Source of the DNA: Thermoanaerobacterales bacterium
Lineage (GTDB): Bacteria > Actinomycetota > Acidimicrobiia > Acidimicrobiales > JACDCH01
Reading direction: 5' to 3'
Length of the DNA: 13,982 nucleotides
NCBI GenBank assembly: GCA_017577565.1
Contig: PKRH01000092.1
Coordinates: 1 to 13,982 of the forward strand
The notes under the pieces are model-generated. The model made no database searches, had not been told where the DNA came from, and saw nothing but the letters and a program-made list of their open reading frames with translations. Shown here in pieces: positions 6,305 through 13,293 of the stretch. The translations under genes and the position numbers were made by a program. Positions within the stretch are counted from its first letter, which is position 1, and every line of letters begins with the position of its first letter.

Positions 6305-7138
6305 ATGGCCGCACTCCTCGCCCTCGGCGCCGCCGCCGCGTACGGCATCGGCGACTTCCTCGGCGGTGTCGCCGCGCGCCGGGTCGCCGCCTCCGCGGTC
6401 GTGCTGTGGTCGCACGTCGTCGGCCTCGTGCTGCTCGTCGGGCTCGCGCCCCTCGCCGGCGGCGAGCCGACCTCCCGGGCGCTGGCCGTCGGCGCCCTCG
6501 CCGGCGTGCTCGGGGGCGGCGGCGTCGCCCTCTTCTACCGGGGGCTGGCCGTGGGGGCGATGAGCGTCGTCGCGCCGGTCGCCGCGCTGCTCTCGGCCGG
6601 CGTGCCCGTCGTCGTCGGCCTGGCCACCGGTGAGCGGCCGGCCAGCGCCGCGCTGGTCGGCATCGTGCTGGCGCTCGGCGCCGTCGTGCTCATCTCGCGG
6701 GAGCCGCAGCAGCTCGGCGCCAGCCCCCTCCGCTGGCGGGCCCTGGCCCTCGCCCTGTCCTCGGGCGTGGCCTTCGGCCTGTTCTTCGTCGCCCTCGACC
6801 GGGCGGGCGACGGCGTCGGCGTCTGGCCGCTCGTCGGCGCCCGGACGGCGTCGGTCAGCCTGTTCGTCGCCCTCGGCGCGGCCCGGGTCGTGTCCGCCTC
6901 GCCGCCCCGGGGCGCCGTCCGCCCGGCCGTCGGCTGCGGCGTGCTCGACGCCGGCGCCAACGTGCTCTACCTCGAGGCGCTCGGCCACGGGCTGCTGTCG
7001 GTCGTGTCGGTCCTCACCGCGCTGTACCCGGCCGGCACCGTGCTCCTCGCCCGGTTCGTCCTCGGCGAGCGGCTGTCGGCGATGCAGCGGTCGGGGCTGC
7101 TGATCGGCGCCGTCGCCGCCGTCCTCATCGCGCTCTGA
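6305..7138 (+). CDS. EamA-family (DMT superfamily) transporter
   Basis: A 277-residue integral membrane protein made of two EamA repeats, about 1-133 and 145-277, with roughly ten hydrophobic helices in total and short loops, the normal size and topology for drug/metabolite transporters. Repeat 1 opens with AAYGIGDFLGG and carries YRGLAVGAMSVVAPVAAL. Repeat 2 carries ANVLYLEALGHGLLSVVSVLTALYPAGTVLLARFVLGERL, a typical DMT signature around helices 8-9. Members of the family export or import amino acids, nucleosides, drugs or sugars, and the substrate cannot be inferred here. ATG 6305 is preceded by AAGGGG with suitable spacing. The divergent XRE-cupin regulator is its likely controller; the SDR gene begins 39 bases downstream. 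Confidence 0.92.
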   Translation: MAALLALGAAAAYGIGDFLGGVAARRVAASAVVLWSHVVGLVLLVGLAPLAGGEPTSRALAVGALAGVLGGGGVALFYRGLAVGAMSVVAPVAALLSAGVPVVVGLATGERPASAALVGIVLALGAVVLISREPQQLGASPLRWRALALALSSGVAFGLFFVALDRAGDGVGVWPLVGARTASVSLFVALGAARVVSASPPRGAVRPAVGCGVLDAGANVLYLEALGHGLLSVVSVLTALYPAGTVLLARFVLGERLSAMQRSGLLIGAVAAVLIAL

Positions 7139-7165
7139 CCCGCGGCGCCACCGGCCGGGCGCGCC

Positions 7166-7171
7166 TACGCT
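7166..7171 (+). promoter_or_regulatory. Leaderless -10 box (TACGCT) of the second SDR gene
   Basis: TACGCT is followed by six bases (GCGCCC) and then ATG 7178, with no Shine-Dalgarno sequence. It repeats the spacing seen before the genes starting at 5443 and 6136, and suggests the SDR can be expressed independently of the transporter upstream. Confidence 0.5.
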
Positions 7172-7177
7172 GCGCCC

Positions 7178-7993
7178 ATGGCCATCCCGGCCCCCGCTGC
7201 CGACCGCACCGCCGTCGTCACGGGTGCCAGCTCCGGCATCGGGCGGGAGATCGCCCGCGGGCTCGCCGGGCGCGGCCACGGGCTGACGCTCGTGGCCCGG
7301 CGGGAGGAGCGCCTGCGCGAGCTGGCCCGGGAGCTCACCGACGCCCACGGGGTGCGGGTCGAGGTCGTCCCCGCCGACCTCGCCGACGCCGCCGCCCGCA
7401 CCGGGGTCGTCGAGGCGGTGCGGGCCGCCGGCCTCGTGCCGCACGTGCTGGTCAACGCCGCCGGCGTCAGCACGGTCGGCCCCGTGCACGCGTCGGACCC
7501 CGACGCCGAGGTCGCCATGCTGCGCACCGACGTCGAGGCCGTCGCCCACCTCTGCAGCCTCGTGCTGCCCGGCATGGTCGAGCGCCGAGCGGGCGCCGTG
7601 CTCAACGTGGCCTCGACCGCGGCGTTCCAGCCGCTGCCGGGCCAGGCGGGCTACGCCGCGGCCAAGGCGTTCGTCCTCTCCTACAGCCAGGCCCTGCGGG
7701 GCGAGCTGCGGGGCACAGGGGTGACGGTCACCGCCCTGTGCCCCGGGCCGGTCCGCACGGAGTTCGCCGAGCGGGCCGGGTTCGATCCCGCCGAGGCGGA
7801 GGCCGCGCTCCCCTGGCCGCTGTGGGTGCCGGTCGAGCGGGTGGCCGAGGCGGGCATCGAGGCGCTCGAGCAGGGCCGGGCGACGGTCGTCCCCGGCGTG
7901 GCCAACCGCCTGGTCGCCGTCGGCGGCCGGCTGGCGCCCCGCTCGCTGCTCGTGCCGGCGGTCGCCCGGCGCCACCCCGGGCTGCGCCGCTGA
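7178..7993 (+). CDS. Short-chain dehydrogenase/reductase (DltE/YqjQ-like)
   Basis: A classical SDR of 271 residues, probably using NADP(H): the cofactor motif TGASSGIG is at 15-22 and a basic ARREE block follows beta-2 (40-44). NAAG is at 93-96. Catalytic Ser146, Tyr159 and Lys163 are present in ASTAAFQPLPGQAGYAAAK, and the CPGPVRTEF loop (188-196) is typical of a large group annotated only as SDR oxidoreductases. The position usually held by the fourth catalytic residue, Asn, appears to be Asp118 (LRTDVEAV). The C-terminal part after about 215 contains a conserved WPLWVPVERVAEAG segment and a basic end. The substrate is unknown. It lies just downstream of the transporter but has its own -10 candidate, so an operon is possible but not required. 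Confidence 0.9.
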   Translation: MAIPAPAADRTAVVTGASSGIGREIARGLAGRGHGLTLVARREERLRELARELTDAHGVRVEVVPADLADAAARTGVVEAVRAAGLVPHVLVNAAGVSTVGPVHASDPDAEVAMLRTDVEAVAHLCSLVLPGMVERRAGAVLNVASTAAFQPLPGQAGYAAAKAFVLSYSQALRGELRGTGVTVTALCPGPVRTEFAERAGFDPAEAEAALPWPLWVPVERVAEAGIEALEQGRATVVPGVANRLVAVGGRLAPRSLLVPAVARRHPGLRR

Positions 7994-8000
7994 CCGCCCG

Positions 8001-8016
8001 GCCCGGGCGCCCGGGC
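8001..8016. terminator. Perfect 16-base GC palindrome between convergent genes
   Basis: GCCCGGGCGCCCGGGC is fully self-complementary and starts seven bases after the stop of the SDR gene, in the 41-base gap before the convergent gene ending at 8035. A further palindrome, GACCGGTC, follows at 8021-8028. It is a likely bidirectional terminator, without T tracts. Confidence 0.45.
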
Positions 8017-8034
8017 GCGCGACCGGTCCCCGGG

Positions 8035-8814
8035 TCAGGCGACGGCGCCGGCGGCGAGCGCCAGACCCCGCCCCAGGAAGGCGAGCGCCCGGGCGCGCCG
8101 CTCCCCCGGCGGGGCCGCGAGGAGGTCGGACCGGCGCAGCAGGGCGCCGAACGGCGCGTTCCAGTAGGCGGCGTCGCCGGGGCGCTCGGGGCCGTGCGGT
8201 CCCACGTAGAGGTACGGCTCCGCCTCGTGGACGTCGCCCGGCGACGCCCCGACCTCGACCTCGACCGGGTCGCCGGCGACGGCCGTCACCGTCAGCGTGC
8301 CGGCGTGGTCGAAGTGCTCGGGCCACAGCTGCGGCACGGTGGCCGCGACGACCCGCCCGGGGGGCGCCGCCCCGCCGCCGGCGGCCCGCCCGCCGACGGC
8401 GCCCGCGACCAGCTCGGCCAGCAGGGTGTCGCCGAACGCCCACCACGCCGCCAGCGCCTCGACGGCGGTGGGCCGGAGGTCGAGCGGCTCGTCGGGGTCC
8501 CCGACCGGCGGCGTGTCCCGGCCGACGGCGAACGGGACCGCGAGGTCGACCCCCACCGCCTCGGCGGCCCGGCCCAGCGTCGTCACCGGCTCGGCGTGCA
8601 GCCGGCCCGCCCGCTCGACGACGAGCACGGTCCCGCACACCCTGACCACCTCGCCGGCGTCGCCGAAGGCCGGGGTGGCGAGGCCGCCGGGGGCGGGCCG
8701 CAGGCCGAACCGGCCGGTCACGTCGGACCGGCGCCGCCCCAGCACGTGGGCCGCCAGGCGGTGCAGCGCCGCCCGGGTGCCGGGCAACGCCTCGAGCTCG
8801 GCGGTCGGCTCCAC
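8035..8814 (-). CDS. Conserved-looking protein of unknown function
   Basis: A 259-residue soluble protein with no signal peptide or membrane segment. I do not recognise a named domain. Segments that look conserved rather than random are PQLWPEHFDHAGTLTVTA (about 171-188), the following acidic GASPGDVHEAEPYLYVGPHGPE stretch, and AAYWNAPFGALLRRSDLL. These are rich in Trp, Tyr, His and Pro, as in a binding or catalytic surface. The last 30 residues are an Ala/Leu/Arg-rich helix. The start is GTG 8814, six bases after GAGGAT, a poor match to a -10 box that could instead act as a weak ribosome-binding site. The gene is convergent with the SDR gene and downstream of the PepSY gene on the same strand, separated from it by a strong hairpin. 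Its Ala/Gly/Arg codon use is like that of its neighbours. Confidence 0.75.
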   Translation of the reverse strand: MEPTAELEALPGTRAALHRLAAHVLGRRRSDVTGRFGLRPAPGGLATPAFGDAGEVVRVCGTVLVVERAGRLHAEPVTTLGRAAEAVGVDLAVPFAVGRDTPPVGDPDEPLDLRPTAVEALAAWWAFGDTLLAELVAGAVGGRAAGGGAAPPGRVVAATVPQLWPEHFDHAGTLTVTAVAGDPVEVEVGASPGDVHEAEPYLYVGPHGPERPGDAAYWNAPFGALLRRSDLLAAPPGERRARALAFLGRGLALAAGAVA

Positions 8815-8833
8815 CGCCCCATCCTCGCGGACG

Positions 8834-8870
8834 ACCCCGGTCGCCGTCCCCCCGCACCGGCGACCGGGGT
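8834..8870 (-). terminator. 13-bp perfect hairpin after the PepSY gene
   Basis: ACCCCGGTCGCCG (8834-8846) and CGGCGACCGGGGT (8858-8870) are exact reverse complements with an 11-base loop. It lies 22 bases past the PepSY stop codon and 20 bases before the GTG start of the next minus-strand gene. A terminator for the PepSY transcript is the simplest reading. Since it covers the expected -35 region of the next gene, an operator or attenuator role is also possible. Confidence 0.65.
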
Positions 8871-8891
8871 TCGCCCGCGGCGGCCGTGGCG

Positions 8892-9584
8892 TCAGTCGTC
8901 GACGTGCACGTCGAGGACGTTGCCCTCGGCGTCGAGCAGCACCTCGCGCACGGTGCCGTCCGCCGCCCGGACCTTCGCCTCCCAGGCGACGTCGCCGTCG
9001 TCCTCGGGATCGAGCTCGATGACCTCGGCCCCCTCGCCGACGGCGGCGGCCGCGGCGGCCTGCAGGTCCTCGTCACCCGCCGAGCCGGGCGGCAGCCACG
9101 GCGCCGGCGCCGACACGTCGCGGTAGGTGCGGCCGTCGACGACGTAGACGTCGGCGTCGTCGCCGTCGTCGTCGAACCGCACGAGCAGCGTCACCTCGCG
9201 GCCGACCAGGCCGGCGAGCTCGTCGCGCAGCGACTCGACCGTGCCGTCGCCGTCGAAGTCGTCGGGGGCCTCGGCGGTGGCCACCCAGTCGTCGGGGCCG
9301 AAGTCGAGGTCGACGCCGTCGATCTCGAGGTCGTCGGCGACGTCGTCGTGGCGGCCGTGGTCGTCGTCGGCGGTCACGGTGCCCGACAGCTCCTCCAGGC
9401 CCGGGACCTGGCGGTTGGCGCCCTCCCGGGCGGGCTCGCCGACGTCCGCGGCGGACCGGTCGCTGATGTCGACCGGCGCGGCCGACCCGTCGGGGTCGTC
9501 GAGCGCGGTGACGGCGACGGCGCCGCCGGCCACGACCACGGCGGCGGTGAGGGCACCGAGGACGATGGTGCGTCGTGCTGGCAT
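8892..9584 (-). CDS. Secreted or membrane-anchored acidic PepSY-domain protein
   Basis: A 230-residue, strongly acidic exported protein. Residues 1-28 form a signal peptide or N-terminal anchor (MPARR, then a hydrophobic stretch to about 27). Residues 30-95 are Asp-rich and probably disordered. Residues 98-156 contain DFDGDGTVES (109-118), which resembles a calcium-binding DxDxDG loop, followed by an ELAGLVGREVTLLVRF strand region and VYVVDGRTYRD. Residues 172-230 fit a PepSY domain: an LQAAAAAAV helix, then strands with WEAKV and EVLLDAEGNVLDVHVDD. PepSY domains are proposed to inhibit proteases or modulate extracytoplasmic signalling. It starts at ATG 9584 behind GGGAGAGGAG and is divergent from a two-component system, a common pairing in Actinomycetota. 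It is probably a target or feedback partner of that system. Confidence 0.85.
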   Translation of the reverse strand: MPARRTIVLGALTAAVVVAGGAVAVTALDDPDGSAAPVDISDRSAADVGEPAREGANRQVPGLEELSGTVTADDDHGRHDDVADDLEIDGVDLDFGPDDWVATAEAPDDFDGDGTVESLRDELAGLVGREVTLLVRFDDDGDDADVYVVDGRTYRDVSAPAPWLPPGSAGDEDLQAAAAAAVGEGAEVIELDPEDDGDVAWEAKVRAADGTVREVLLDAEGNVLDVHVDD

Positions 9585-9643
9585 GGGGGCTCCTCTCCCG
9601 TTCGGGGCTCTGCCCCCAGGGTGCGGCCCGAGGATGAGGAGGG

Positions 9644-9705
9644 CCTGACGGGGGGATGATCCCTCGGCCAGGAACCTGACGGGATCTTCAGCCCCACGTC
9701 AGGAA
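9644..9705. promoter_or_regulatory. CCTGACG repeat cluster, candidate response-regulator sites
   Basis: CCTGACGGG occurs at 9644-9652 and 9675-9683, starts 31 bases apart, about three helical turns. An inverted copy, CGTCAGG, is at 9697-9703. CAGGAA also recurs at 9669 and 9700, again 31 bases apart. A small palindrome, GGGATGATCCC, lies between at 9653-9663. The cluster sits in the 177-base divergent region of the PepSY and response-regulator genes and is a good candidate for binding by the OmpR-type regulator. Confidence 0.5.
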
Positions 9706-9761
9706 GGGGCACCCTGCGTGGGACACACTCTGTCGCCGCCGACGGGCCGAGGAGGACGGAC

Positions 9762-10418
9762 GTGACGATCCTGGTTGTCGAGGACGAGCCGGGCATCGCC
9801 GCCTTCCTCCGACGCGGCTTCGAGGCCGCCGGCTACACGGTGCTCGACACGCCCGACGGCCCGACGGGCCTGGCGCTGGCCCAGCGCGACGACGTGCGGC
9901 TCGTCGTCCTCGACCTCGGCCTGCCCGGGCTGCCCGGCGAGGAGGTGCTGGCCCGGCTGCGCGCGCTGCGGCCGTCGCTGCCGGTCATCGTCCTGACCGC
10001 CAAGGACAGCGTGGCCGACAAGGTCGCCAACCTCGACGCCGGCGCCGACGACTACGTGGTCAAGCCGTTCAGCTTCAGCGAGCTGCTCGCCCGGGTGCGG
10101 GCCCGGCTCCGGGCCGGCGACCAGCCCAGCTCGACCCGGCTGCAGGCGGGCGGCGTCGTCCTCGACCTCCTCGCCCGCCGGGCCACGGTGGACGGGCGCA
10201 CCGTCGACCTGTCCAGCCGGGAGTTCGCCCTCGCCGAGGTCCTCGTGCGCCACGCGGGGCAGGTCCTCTCCAAGGCGCAGCTGCTCGACCAGGTCTGGGG
10301 CTACGACTTCGAGGGCGGCAGCAACGTCGTCGAGGTCTACGTCCGCCACCTGCGCCGCAAGCTCGGTGCCGACCGCATCGAGACCGTGCGCGGCGCCGGC
10401 TACAGGTTCGTGCCCTGA
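9762..10418 (+). CDS. OmpR/PhoB-family response regulator
   Basis: A 218-residue two-component response regulator. The receiver domain (1-118) has acidic residues Glu7 and Asp8, phospho-acceptor Asp51 (VVLDLGLPG), Thr79 and Lys101. The C-terminal winged helix (about 127-218) has the usual SSREFALAEVLVRHAGQVLSKAQLLDQVWG block and VEVYVRHLRRKLG recognition region, ending GAGYRFVP. It should be phosphorylated by the kinase encoded immediately downstream, with which it overlaps by one base, and act as a DNA-binding regulator. It starts at GTG 9762 behind GAGGAGG with good spacing. The upstream CCTGACG repeats suggest autoregulation and control of the divergent PepSY gene. The signal and regulon are not evident. 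Confidence 0.96.
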   Translation: MTILVVEDEPGIAAFLRRGFEAAGYTVLDTPDGPTGLALAQRDDVRLVVLDLGLPGLPGEEVLARLRALRPSLPVIVLTAKDSVADKVANLDAGADDYVVKPFSFSELLARVRARLRAGDQPSSTRLQAGGVVLDLLARRATVDGRTVDLSSREFALAEVLVRHAGQVLSKAQLLDQVWGYDFEGGSNVVEVYVRHLRRKLGADRIETVRGAGYRFVP

Positions 10419-11824
10419 TGCGGCTCCCCACCCGCATCGCCGCCATCGGCGTCGCCGCGCTGGCGCTGACCGTGACCGTCGTGGCGCTGCTCACCTACCA
10501 GATCGTCCGCGTCTCCGGGCTGCGGGACGTCGACCGGCTGCTGCGCCAGGAGCGCGAGGAGCTGGAGGCGTCGTTCCCCCCGCTCCTCGCCCCCGCCGAG
10601 GCCGACGGCCTGACCGACGACGACCTGCGGCGCGCCGCCCAGCAGTACCTCGCGATCCACCCGGGCAGCGACCGCCACATGACGGCCATCACGGTGGCCG
10701 GGGACACGTTCACGACGCGCGAGGGCCCCGAGGAGCTGGTCGCCCTGCGGGAACGGGACGCGCTGCCCCCCGCCGACCCCGGGCGGCTCCGCACGGTCGA
10801 CACCGACGAGGGCCCCGTCCGGGTGCTGTCGATGGCGCTGCGGGCCGGCGGCCGGGAGGTCGGGGTGGCGACGGTCGCCTCCCCCCTCGACGAGGTGCGG
10901 GAGGACGCCCTGACCTCGCTGGTCCGGGTGGCGGCGACCGGCGCCGTCGGCCTCGTCCTCGGCGGGGTGGCGCTGACGCTCGGCACCCGCCGGGCCCTGC
11001 GCCCCGTGGCGACGCTGGCCGACACGGCCCGCCGCACGGGCGCCGGCGACCGCGGGGCCCGGGCCCCGGAGACCGGCGGCGACGACGAGCTCAGCGCGCT
11101 CGCCCGGGAGATCAACCGCATGCTCGACCGCATCGACGCCGACGACGAGGAGCGCCGGCGGCTCGTGGCCGCGGTGTCGCACGAGCTGCGGACGCCGCTG
11201 GCCGTGACCCGGGGGCACCTCGAGCTGTTCGAGGCCATGGCCGGGGAGGACCCGGCCGCGGCCGCGGAGGTCGCCGCGACCACCCGGGCCGAGCTCGACC
11301 GCATCGCCCGCATCGTCGACGACCTCGGCGCCATCGCCCGCGGCGCGAGCGGCGCCGACGTCGTGGTCGGCCCGGTGTTCGCCCCCGACGTCCTCGACGA
11401 GCTGCGCCGGCGGGTCGCGGGCCTGGGGCTCGAGGACGTCGAGATCGCCGACCCGCCGCCCGTCGTCGTCCGGGCCGACGAGGGCCGCCTGGCGCAGTCG
11501 CTGCTCAACCTCGTCGTGAACGCCCGGACACACACGCCGCCCGGCACCCGGGTGCGGGTGACGGCCACGGTCGAGGACGCCGACGGGGCCACGGACGGCG
11601 GCTGGCTGGTGCTCGCCGTCGCCGACGACGGCCCGGGCATCGACCCGGCCGTGCGCGACCGCGCCTTCGAGCCGTTCGTCACCACCCGGGCGTCCGGCCG
11701 CCGCAGCACCGGCCTCGGCCTGCCGGTGGTGAAGACCCTCACCGAGGCCCAGGGCGGCACCGTCGAGTTGGACACCGGGCCGTCGGGCACGACCGTGCGC
11801 ATCCGGGTCCGCCTGGACGCCTGA
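10418..11824 (+). CDS. Sensor histidine kinase (HAMP, HisKA, HATPase_c)
   Basis: A 468-residue membrane-bound kinase, partner of the regulator upstream; its ATG shares one base with the TGA of that gene, which indicates translational coupling. Membrane segments are at about 7-30 and 166-190, enclosing an extracytoplasmic sensor region of about 135 residues with no recognised fold. HAMP is at about 190-243 (LRPVATLADTARR). The dimerisation/phosphotransfer domain has His255 in SHELRTP. The ATP-binding domain has the N box LLNLVVNAR (362-370), DDGPGI (403-408, G1), EPFVTTR (F region) and TGLGLPVVKT (G2, 431-440). All residues needed for autophosphorylation appear intact. It is a typical EnvZ/BaeS-type kinase, and the stimulus is unknown. 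Confidence 0.96.
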   Translation: MRLPTRIAAIGVAALALTVTVVALLTYQIVRVSGLRDVDRLLRQEREELEASFPPLLAPAEADGLTDDDLRRAAQQYLAIHPGSDRHMTAITVAGDTFTTREGPEELVALRERDALPPADPGRLRTVDTDEGPVRVLSMALRAGGREVGVATVASPLDEVREDALTSLVRVAATGAVGLVLGGVALTLGTRRALRPVATLADTARRTGAGDRGARAPETGGDDELSALAREINRMLDRIDADDEERRRLVAAVSHELRTPLAVTRGHLELFEAMAGEDPAAAAEVAATTRAELDRIARIVDDLGAIARGASGADVVVGPVFAPDVLDELRRRVAGLGLEDVEIADPPPVVVRADEGRLAQSLLNLVVNARTHTPPGTRVRVTATVEDADGATDGGWLVLAVADDGPGIDPAVRDRAFEPFVTTRASGRRSTGLGLPVVKTLTEAQGGTVELDTGPSGTTVRIRVRLDA

Positions 11825-11855
11825 CCCCGACCCCCCGCCGGGCGCGCCCGTCCCC

Positions 11856-11861
11856 TAGGGT
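11856..11861 (+). promoter_or_regulatory. Putative -10 box of the GNAT gene
   Basis: TAGGGT matches TAnnnT and lies in the 97-base gap after the kinase gene, about 60 bases before ATG 11922. It suggests that the acetyltransferase gene is transcribed separately from the two-component operon. No clear -35 is visible. Confidence 0.4.
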
Positions 11862-11921
11862 CACGGGCGAGATCGGACGTCCGCGCCCCGCAGGGGGGCG
11901 CCCGAGCCTGGAGACGAGGGG

Positions 11922-13265
11922 ATGGGCAGCTCCGAGCAGATCGACGCGCGCGCCCGGACCGCCGCGCCGGCGGTGGCCGGGCGCGCCCCGGCACCGGCGC
12001 GGGACGAGCGGCCGCTCCGGGTCGAGGTCGTCACCGACCTCGCCGGCCTCGAGGCGCTGGTCGAGCCGTGGACGGCGCTGCTGCGCCGCTCGCCGCACGC
12101 CACGGCCCACGCCGCGCCCGGCTTCGTCCTGACCTGGTACCGGCACTTCGAGCGGCCGGGCGGCGTCCACGTCGTGACCGTGTGGGACGGGGACGACCTC
12201 GTCGGGCTGGCGCCCTTCGCCCGGACCCGGCTCGGCACCGGCCGGCTGGCGGCCACGCTGCTGGTGTCGGCGGGCACCGAGCACGGCGACTACGGCGAGC
12301 CCCTTCTGGGACCGGAGCCGGCCCGCACCGCCCGGGCCATCGCCGACCACCTCGCCGGCCTCGTCCGCCGGCGGACCGTGGTCAACGTGCGGCGCCTCCG
12401 CGAGGACGGGGCGATGCTCGCCGCCCTGGAGGCGACCGAGGGCATCGCCCGCGCCCCCATGGGCCGGCGGGCGACGGCGGCGGTCGTCCGCTTCGACCGC
12501 TGGGACGACCCCGAGGCCGCCCTCCGCCGCCTGGGGCGCAAGCACGGCGTGCCCCGGCGCATGCGCCGGCTGGCCGAGGCCCACGGCGAGGTCGTCTACG
12601 TGCCCGACGACCCCGACCTCGACGGGGTGCTCGACACGATGCGGGACATGCTGGCCCGCCGCTGGGGCCCGGACGGCGGCCCGCCCATCTTCCGCGGCCC
12701 GGGGCGCGAGGCCTTCACCCGGGAGTCGCTGCGGGCGCTCGCCGCCGACGGGATGGCGCGGGTCGCCACCCTGCGGGCCGGTGGGCGCCCGGTCGCGGTG
12801 TCGACGACGCTGGAGGTCGGCGACCGCCAGGTCAGCGACAACGCCGCCTTCGACCCCGACATGGCCCCGTTCGGGCCCGGGCAGGCCGAGATGCACCACA
12901 TGCTCGTGCACGCGCACCGGGCCGGCGCGGTCGAGGTCGACCTGCGGGCCGGCGACTTCCCCTACAAGCGCCGCTGGGCCAACGCCGAGCACCACACGCG
13001 CTCGGTCGCCCTGTCGGCCCCCGGACGGCGGGGCGAGCTCGACCGGCGGGTGCGGCGGGTGCTCATGAGCCTGCGGGCCCGCCGCCTGGCCGCGCTGGCC
13101 GCCGACCCCCAGGGCTCGTTCGGCGCCGACCGCCGGCGGTGGCTGCTCGCCGTCGCCGCCCTCGTCGGGGTCGCGTCGGGCGCGGCCGACCCGGCGGTCG
13201 CCGAGGCCGTCGCCGAAGCGGTGGCGGCGGGCGACCCGGCGCTCGCCGACGCCCTCGCCGCCTGA
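11922..13265 (+). CDS. CelD/BcsL-like GNAT acetyltransferase
   Basis: A 447-residue protein of the Acetyltransf_6 (CelD/BcsL) type, with two tandem GNAT-like halves. Residues 1-30 are a disordered Ala/Pro/Arg lead. Residues 31-190 form the first half, with WTALLRRSPHATAHAAPGFVLTWYRHF and a VVTVWDGDDLVGLAPFARTR strand pair. Residues 195-360 form the second, with a basic LRRLGRKHGVPRRMRRL segment and the family hallmark DLRAGDFPYKRRWA (340-353). Residues 370-447 are an Arg-rich stretch followed by an Ala/Val-rich extension unlike the usual family end. The family is linked to acetylation or assembly of cellulose and other exopolysaccharides, and to FemAB-like aminoacyl transfer, so a link with the polysaccharide genes at 709-4593 is plausible but distant. 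ATG 11922 follows GGAG and GAGGGG. Confidence 0.85.
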   Translation: MGSSEQIDARARTAAPAVAGRAPAPARDERPLRVEVVTDLAGLEALVEPWTALLRRSPHATAHAAPGFVLTWYRHFERPGGVHVVTVWDGDDLVGLAPFARTRLGTGRLAATLLVSAGTEHGDYGEPLLGPEPARTARAIADHLAGLVRRRTVVNVRRLREDGAMLAALEATEGIARAPMGRRATAAVVRFDRWDDPEAALRRLGRKHGVPRRMRRLAEAHGEVVYVPDDPDLDGVLDTMRDMLARRWGPDGGPPIFRGPGREAFTRESLRALAADGMARVATLRAGGRPVAVSTTLEVGDRQVSDNAAFDPDMAPFGPGQAEMHHMLVHAHRAGAVEVDLRAGDFPYKRRWANAEHHTRSVALSAPGRRGELDRRVRRVLMSLRARRLAALAADPQGSFGADRRRWLLAVAALVGVASGAADPAVAEAVAEAVAAGDPALADALAA

Positions 13266-13293
13266 GCCCGCCGGGACCGCACCCCCCCGCCGG

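Noticed and set aside
4475..7138. An 887-residue plus-strand frame joining the antisense of the SDR and XRE genes to the EamA transporter
   Set aside because: Only its last 277 residues are a real protein. The transporter has its own ATG and ribosome-binding site at 6305.
6200..9076. Long minus-strand frame spanning the transporter, second SDR and neighbouring genes
   Set aside because: Low-complexity Arg/Gly/Ala translation opposite well-supported genes; another high-GC shadow.
9762..11824. A phosphate or antibiotic-resistance two-component system by name
   Set aside because: The motifs support only the general OmpR/EnvZ class. Nothing in the sensor region or neighbours supports a named system.
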